Origin: Anaerolineae bacterium
GTDB taxonomy: Bacteria > Chloroflexota > Anaerolineae > B4-G1 > SLSP01
Reading direction: 5' to 3'
Assembly (NCBI GenBank): GCA_016934645.1
Contig: JAFGSL010000325.1
Span: forward strand, 1-27,355
DNA length: 27,355 bases
In this document: one piece after another, positions 23,863 through 27,355 of the stretch
Numbering within the stretch: the stretch's first letter is position 1
Layout: each line of letters starts with the position of its first letter
Notes under the pieces: model-generated
Databases searched by the model: none
What the model saw: the letters and a program-made list of their open reading frames with translations, nothing else
Told to the model about the DNA's origin: nothing
Position numbers and translations under genes: made by a program

Positions 23863-26185
23863 GAGCCGTACCCTCCTCATGGGGCAATAAGAGATTCTCC
23901 GTCCCCAGGCGTGCGACCATCTCGGAAGCATTCAGGACACGTCCGATTTCCTGCACGGCGCGTTTGACGGCCTCCTCAATCGTGGGCGCAGCGCGGATGT
24001 TATCGGTGATCTGGCGCGTGCGTTCCTCGCGGGCAGCGCGGCGCTGCGTGTCTTCGAGCAAGCGCGCGCTCTCCAAGGCCTGTCCCAACTGCTGGGCAAC
24101 AGATTGGATCAACGCCAGTTGATCCGCAGAGCTGCGCCACTCGCCTTCAGGATCCTCGACGCCAAGCACGCCAATCACCTGACCGCGCATCTCGATAGGT
24201 ACAGCCAGCCCCACGCGCTTGTCTTCGTCGCTGTCCGTCGGCTGCTCTGCCGGTTCTTCTTCATTGCGCGCCTGAACGGATGTCGCCAGCACTGCCTCGC
24301 GCAGAGCGCGCTGCATTTCCGGGCGCCAGAAATCAGAGGCGAGGGTCAACTCCCCTTGATCATAAACGAACGTGTTCTGGCGTAATCTACGGTTCTCTTG
24401 CAAGTAGGTCTCCCACTCACGACGCTCATAGCTGCGGCGCGTCTCGGCCTCCGCGGCCAACGCAGCGCGCGTACTGGCGAGCAGGCGCGCGCGTTCTATA
24501 GCCTGAGCCAACTGGTTTGCTACCTGGGTAAGAAGTGCTGCGCGTTCCGGGGTGAACGTTGCCGGCTGCAGACTAGCCAGATTCAAAGTGCCGACCGTCC
24601 GCTCTCCAAAGTGCAACGGTAAAAGAAGTCGCGAGACAACGCCTTCTGCGATCAAGTGCATGTCCTCTGCAAAAGTCGGCTTTTTTCGCATGTCGTCCTG
24701 GAGCCATTGACGCTCGTGCGTGATGACCCAACCTGGCGCGGATCCCTCCAGCGGAAGCCGCGTGCCCGGCGGGCTAAAGTGTTCAACATCCGTTTCCGTG
24801 ACGACGGCAAAAACGGCGACTTCGTTTTCGCCAGGAGTATACGTCGCCAACGACATAAGGTCTACCGGAGCCAGTTCGCGCAGTGGCTCAATGAGGGCAG
24901 GCAACGTCCCTATCACAGCCTCCAGGTCCTCACTGCCGCCGATAGCAGCGGAGATTTGCAGTAATGCCTGTTCCTGCCTGGCACGCGACTCTGTCTGCTC
25001 CAGAAGACGCTGATTTTCGATATACCCAGTCAAACGGCGGGTTACATCACCCAGCATGGCACTCTCACTGTCGAGGAAAGGATGCGCCTGTTCGTCTTGA
25101 TCCTCACGGTAAGCGACTAACACCCTTCCGATCAGTTCGTCACCAATGCGCATCCCAGCCACCATCTGGCGGGACAGGTCCACCGCATCGATATCGCCGT
25201 AGAAGCGACCACCGTACTCAATCACCGCCAGACATACGTCAGCGTGTTGCATAGCCTCGGGTATCCGCTCAGCCGTCCATTGCAATAGCTCGGGAATTGG
25301 TGGTGATTCGGCAATCTTGCGACCAATATCGTTCAAGCAGTCCAGCTCGCGCACCTGCTTGCTCAACAACGATCGTGCGCGCAAAGCCTCCTCGAAGAGG
25401 CGTTGGTTTTCCAATGCCCAACCGACATATTCGACGATTTCGTCGACCACTGCCCTGTCCTCATCATCCCAGGTCGCGGCCGCCTGACGATTCAGCCCCA
25501 GAACACCGATTGTTTCACCAGCCCACGTGATCGGCAACGCCAGCGTGTTCGCGACCTCGTCTTCTTCCCCTGTAACCACGGTCTCGCCACGCGTCAACGC
25601 GGCGTTGAGCGTCGCCAACCATGTCTCTGGCAGAGCTTCCTTGGCGAGAGGTTGTGGCGCATCGGCATCGGCGTTATAGACATATCCGGGCGCTGTCGCC
25701 GCATAACCGGACCATTCTTGTTGAATGTAACGCTGCTGCACCGCACGCATCTCTTCGAGGGTTGCTTCCAACTGCTGGCGCGAGGCTTCAATCTCCGCCC
25801 GCGCCTGCTCTTGTTCCTCCAGCATCGTGCGAATATCGTCCACCATCATCTCGATACCAATAGCCAACTCCGAAAGCTCTTCTACCCCTTCAGGTACGTC
25901 AATCTTTATATCGAGATCGCCCAAGGCAACAGATTGCACTACGGATAACAGCGCCCGGCTCTGACGCTCAATCAGCCGGGATTGTGTCTCGTTGCGCATC
26001 ATATCACGCAGATCATCGATCATCATCTGAATCCCAACGGCCAGGTCAGAGAGCACTTCAATGCCCTCCGGCACTTCGACCTCCACGTCCAGGTCTCCCA
26101 TAGCCACGGATTGGATGAAGTTGAGCAATGCACGCCCTTGCGTCTCAACCAGCTTTTTATATGCTTCCAATGTCATTTTGGCCAT
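23855..26185 (-). CDS. Soluble tandem-HAMP multi-GAF protein without output domain
   Basis: From the ATG at 26185 (AAAGGAA site upstream) this is 776 aa with no TM segment. Two tandem HAMP-like units occupy about residues 10-62 and 69-121; each contains QSVAxGDLD, a VPEG turn and a GIxMMxDD end. A coiled coil (about 123-148) leads to a short-form GAF (about 149-262, VQQRYIQQEWSGY), a divergent GAF (about 278-395, LNDIGRKIAESPPIPELLQW), a canonical GAF (about 405-568), and a second short-form GAF (about 588-710, YERREWETYLQ). The last 60 residues are the shared tail. The longer frame from 26209 would run through a stable hairpin and lacks its own ribosome binding site. It is a candidate cytoplasmic hub between membrane sensors and the kinase. 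Confidence 0.88.
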   Translation of the reverse strand: MAKMTLEAYKKLVETQGRALLNFIQSVAMGDLDVEVEVPEGIEVLSDLAVGIQMMIDDLRDMMRNETQSRLIERQSRALLSVVQSVALGDLDIKIDVPEGVEELSELAIGIEMMVDDIRTMLEEQEQARAEIEASRQQLEATLEEMRAVQQRYIQQEWSGYAATAPGYVYNADADAPQPLAKEALPETWLATLNAALTRGETVVTGEEDEVANTLALPITWAGETIGVLGLNRQAAATWDDEDRAVVDEIVEYVGWALENQRLFEEALRARSLLSKQVRELDCLNDIGRKIAESPPIPELLQWTAERIPEAMQHADVCLAVIEYGGRFYGDIDAVDLSRQMVAGMRIGDELIGRVLVAYREDQDEQAHPFLDSESAMLGDVTRRLTGYIENQRLLEQTESRARQEQALLQISAAIGGSEDLEAVIGTLPALIEPLRELAPVDLMSLATYTPGENEVAVFAVVTETDVEHFSPPGTRLPLEGSAPGWVITHERQWLQDDMRKKPTFAEDMHLIAEGVVSRLLLPLHFGERTVGTLNLASLQPATFTPERAALLTQVANQLAQAIERARLLASTRAALAAEAETRRSYERREWETYLQENRRLRQNTFVYDQGELTLASDFWRPEMQRALREAVLATSVQARNEEEPAEQPTDSDEDKRVGLAVPIEMRGQVIGVLGVEDPEGEWRSSADQLALIQSVAQQLGQALESARLLEDTQRRAAREERTRQITDNIRAAPTIEEAVKRAVQEIGRVLNASEMVARLGTENLLLPHEEGTAHE
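25829..26152 (-). repeat. Duplicated HAMP-unit coding sequence
   Basis: Residues 12-60 and 71-119 of the 776-aa protein align without gaps at a 59-residue period, with 31 of 49 identities by direct count. Differences are nearly all conservative (I/V/L, D/E). This is an internal duplication of a HAMP-like unit. Confidence 0.85.
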
Positions 26186-26204
26186 CGAAATTCCTTTATC
26201 CGTA

Positions 26205-26228
26205 CCCAAGACGCTTCCGCGTCTTGGG
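26205..26228 (-). other. Intercistronic RNA hairpin with GGAA tetraloop
   Basis: A perfect 10-bp stem, CCCAAGACGC (26205-26214) with GCGTCTTGGG (26219-26228), closes a four-base loop that reads GGAA on the transcribed strand, a GNRA-type tetraloop. It lies 14 bp after the stop of the second STAS-like gene and 19 nt before the ATG of the 776-aa gene. No U-tract follows, so it is not a standard terminator. It could stabilise or process the mRNA and set different expression levels for the genes on either side. Confidence 0.7.
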
Positions 26229-26242
26229 CCGTCGCTGCCATG

Positions 26243-26599
26243 CTATGCGGTTAGCCAGGCGCACGCCTCGGCCTCACTACCAAAGAAGCGGATATTGTCA
26301 CGCCCCGTCAATTTCAATACGAATTCTCCGAGCACCCGCCCGTAGCGCTTCGCGCCGAAAATGGCGACTTTACCAATGCGCGGATCGCTATTGAGCTGAG
26401 CGTAGACCTTTCGCACATCAACGGAAGCCTTGCCGCCATGGGTATCATCCCACAGAATCCGCCATGGGTTCTCTGCCGTCACCTGTTCCATAAAGGGCTG
26501 AAATTCTTCTAGCAGTTTCTCGGCGCCCCGGCGATCCGTGTCGCCAATGAATGTTAAACGCAAAATCCCCTCACTCTCGAGTTGAAACTGGTGTGCCAT
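26243..26599 (-). CDS. STAS/SpoIIAA-like small protein (second of a tandem pair)
   Basis: This 118-aa protein starts at the ATG at 26599, 7 nt after AGGAGGGGG; a longer in-frame start at 26650 would overlap the upstream gene and is rejected. The alternating strand/helix pattern and the C-terminal signature DPRIGKVAIFG, RYGRVLGEFVLK, GRDNIRFFGSEAEACAWL match the SpoIIAA-like (STAS/SEC14, PF11964-like) family. The classic SpoIIAA phosphorylatable DSSG motif is not visible. Members are thought to bind lipids or partner proteins, but few have tested functions. It is 10 nt downstream of its paralogue and upstream of the GAF genes, which suggests a switching or scaffold role in the array. Confidence 0.8.
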   Translation of the reverse strand: MAHQFQLESEGILRLTFIGDTDRRGAEKLLEEFQPFMEQVTAENPWRILWDDTHGGKASVDVRKVYAQLNSDPRIGKVAIFGAKRYGRVLGEFVLKLTGRDNIRFFGSEAEACAWLTA

Positions 26600-26609
26600 C
26601 GTCCCCCTC

Positions 26610-26972
26610 CTACTCCCGTAACCAGGCCAGTGCTTGCTCTTCAGTGTCAAAAAGACGAATATTGTCGCGCTTGGTAGCTTTGAGTACGAAACCTATCAGG
26701 ACACGTGTGTAGCGATCCACCCCTATTGTCGCCGCTTTACCCAAACGAGGATCACCATTAAGGTCGGAGAAAGCTTTGCGTACTTTGGATGAAAGCTTTA
26801 TACCCGACTGGCCAGCGACCGTCAAAGTGCTTAAGGGCGCTTCGGGTGTTGCGGCGTCCAGGTAAACGTGAAAATCCTGCACGAAATCGTCTACCTCCTC
26901 GCGCTCCAATACACCGCCGCCGAAATCAACCCTCAGAATCCCATCATCTCCCATCTGTATTTGGTATGGCAT
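26610..26972 (-). CDS. STAS/SpoIIAA-like small protein (first of a tandem pair)
   Basis: This 120-aa paralogue of the next gene shares the pattern DPRLGKAATIG, DRYTRVLIGFVLKATKRDN and IRLFDTEEQALAWL. The N-terminal strands (YQIQMGDDGILRVDFGGGV) and the middle helix (REEVDDFVQDFHVYLDAA) fit a compact alpha/beta STAS-like fold. Identity to the second copy is moderate and concentrated in the C-terminal half, so the duplication is old and the two probably have different partners. GAGAGGTGG precedes the ATG by about 4 nt. There is no adjacent anti-sigma kinase or PP2C phosphatase in the window, which a standard SpoIIAA partner-switch would need. Confidence 0.8.
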   Translation of the reverse strand: MPYQIQMGDDGILRVDFGGGVLEREEVDDFVQDFHVYLDAATPEAPLSTLTVAGQSGIKLSSKVRKAFSDLNGDPRLGKAATIGVDRYTRVLIGFVLKATKRDNIRLFDTEEQALAWLRE

Positions 26973-27014
26973 TGTCCACCTCTCTATAGTCGGTCAGATA
27001 GTCGTCAAGTCCGG

Positions 27015-27355
27015 TTATGAAGCCGGAGGATCGACATCCTTGGCAAGCAAACGTTCTTGATCACCCAATCGGATAATAGCTTCAGGTGCATCAAACATCC
27101 GGCTCAGCTCCTGAAGCGTCGCGCGCATGATCGCGTCGCGATCTGCGCCACGCCGAATTTTGTCAGTAATTGCACGAACCTGACGCTCGCGCTCGACGCG
27201 CGCACGTGTCTGTTCCAGCAAGCGAATATTCTCGAAGGTCAACGTGGTCTGATCGGCCAACATCTGCAAAATTCTGATATCGTGCTCAGTGAAGGCACTC
27301 TTGGCCGGTAAACCCTTGCCAGAGGCATCTTCGTCACCGGTCAGACTGACAGCTA
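27015..27355 (-). CDS. GAF-domain protein, C-terminal fragment (start beyond the window)
   Basis: The frame is open to the right edge of the window, so only about 112 residues are visible. They comprise the end of a GAF domain (SAFTEHDIRILQMLADQTTL, then FENIRLLEQTRARV) and the C-terminal tail shared by the other kinaseless proteins (RERQVRAITDKIRRGADRD, then LQELSRMFDAPEAIIRLG). There is no kinase domain after the GAF. It is 42 bp upstream of the first STAS-like gene on the same strand and is the first visible gene of the operon; the true operon start lies outside. Confidence 0.88.
   Translation of the reverse strand, partial: AVSLTGDEDASGKGLPAKSAFTEHDIRILQMLADQTTLTFENIRLLEQTRARVERERQVRAITDKIRRGADRDAIMRATLQELSRMFDAPEAIIRLGDQERLLAKDVDPPAS

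Noticed and set aside
26205..26228. Rho-independent terminator inside the operon
   Set aside because: No U-tract follows the hairpin on the transcribed strand, and the next gene starts 19 nt later with its own ribosome binding site.
26986..27004. Direct repeat ATAGTCG twice with a 12-bp period before the first STAS gene
   Set aside because: Seven bases is short, there are only two copies, and no promoter arrangement fits around it.
1..27355. CRISPR arrays, insertion sequences, phage or toxin-antitoxin genes
   Set aside because: No regularly spaced repeats, transposase or integrase motifs, or toxin-antitoxin type gene pairs were found on either strand.

Overview
The window looks like a chromosomal segment of a Chloroflexota bacterium, most likely Anaerolineae. 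The basis is indirect: moderately high GC, very large multi-GAF signalling proteins with recurrent motifs such as FGFYYVGIF...NPLLPDT...ADQLA, and homologue types common in that class (a VanW/YoaR protein, PolX/PHP proteins, a GH94 phosphorylase). No rRNA, tRNA, CRISPR array, transposase or phage gene was seen.

Left part (1-8055), a mosaic of short units. It starts with the 3' end of a GH94 cellobiose-type phosphorylase. A 254-bp AT-rich gap follows, holding a cloverleaf-like inverted repeat and a possible promoter, then an unrecognised two-TM protein (820-1947) that converges on a VanW-family protein (3820-2021), with a strong hairpin between them. Next is a minus-strand pair, a PolX-like protein followed by a ROK-family protein; both have lost residues that define catalysis in their families. 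A PHP-domain protein diverges from PolX across a short promoter region, and a small ferredoxin with its own good promoter closes this part.

Right part (27355-8155), a single sensory operon. Nine consecutive minus-strand genes have gaps of 95 bp or less, two of them overlapping. In transcription order they are: a GAF protein (cut by the window edge), two paralogous STAS/SpoIIAA-like proteins, a soluble tandem-HAMP multi-GAF protein (776 aa), two polytopic membrane GAF proteins (468 and 587 aa), a lipoprotein of the ABC substrate-binding type, a membrane sensor with an extracytoplasmic domain, HAMP and about seven GAF-type modules (1486 aa), and a 2280-aa hybrid histidine kinase with about ten GAF-type modules and two receiver domains.

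Only the last protein has a kinase core. The other five GAF proteins have no recognisable output domain and all end in the same roughly 55-residue module. My reading is that several membrane and soluble GAF sensors, one coupled to a binding protein, feed one giant hybrid kinase, with the STAS-like proteins as possible partner-switching or scaffold components. This is an inference from gene order and shared modules. No DNA-binding output protein lies within the window.
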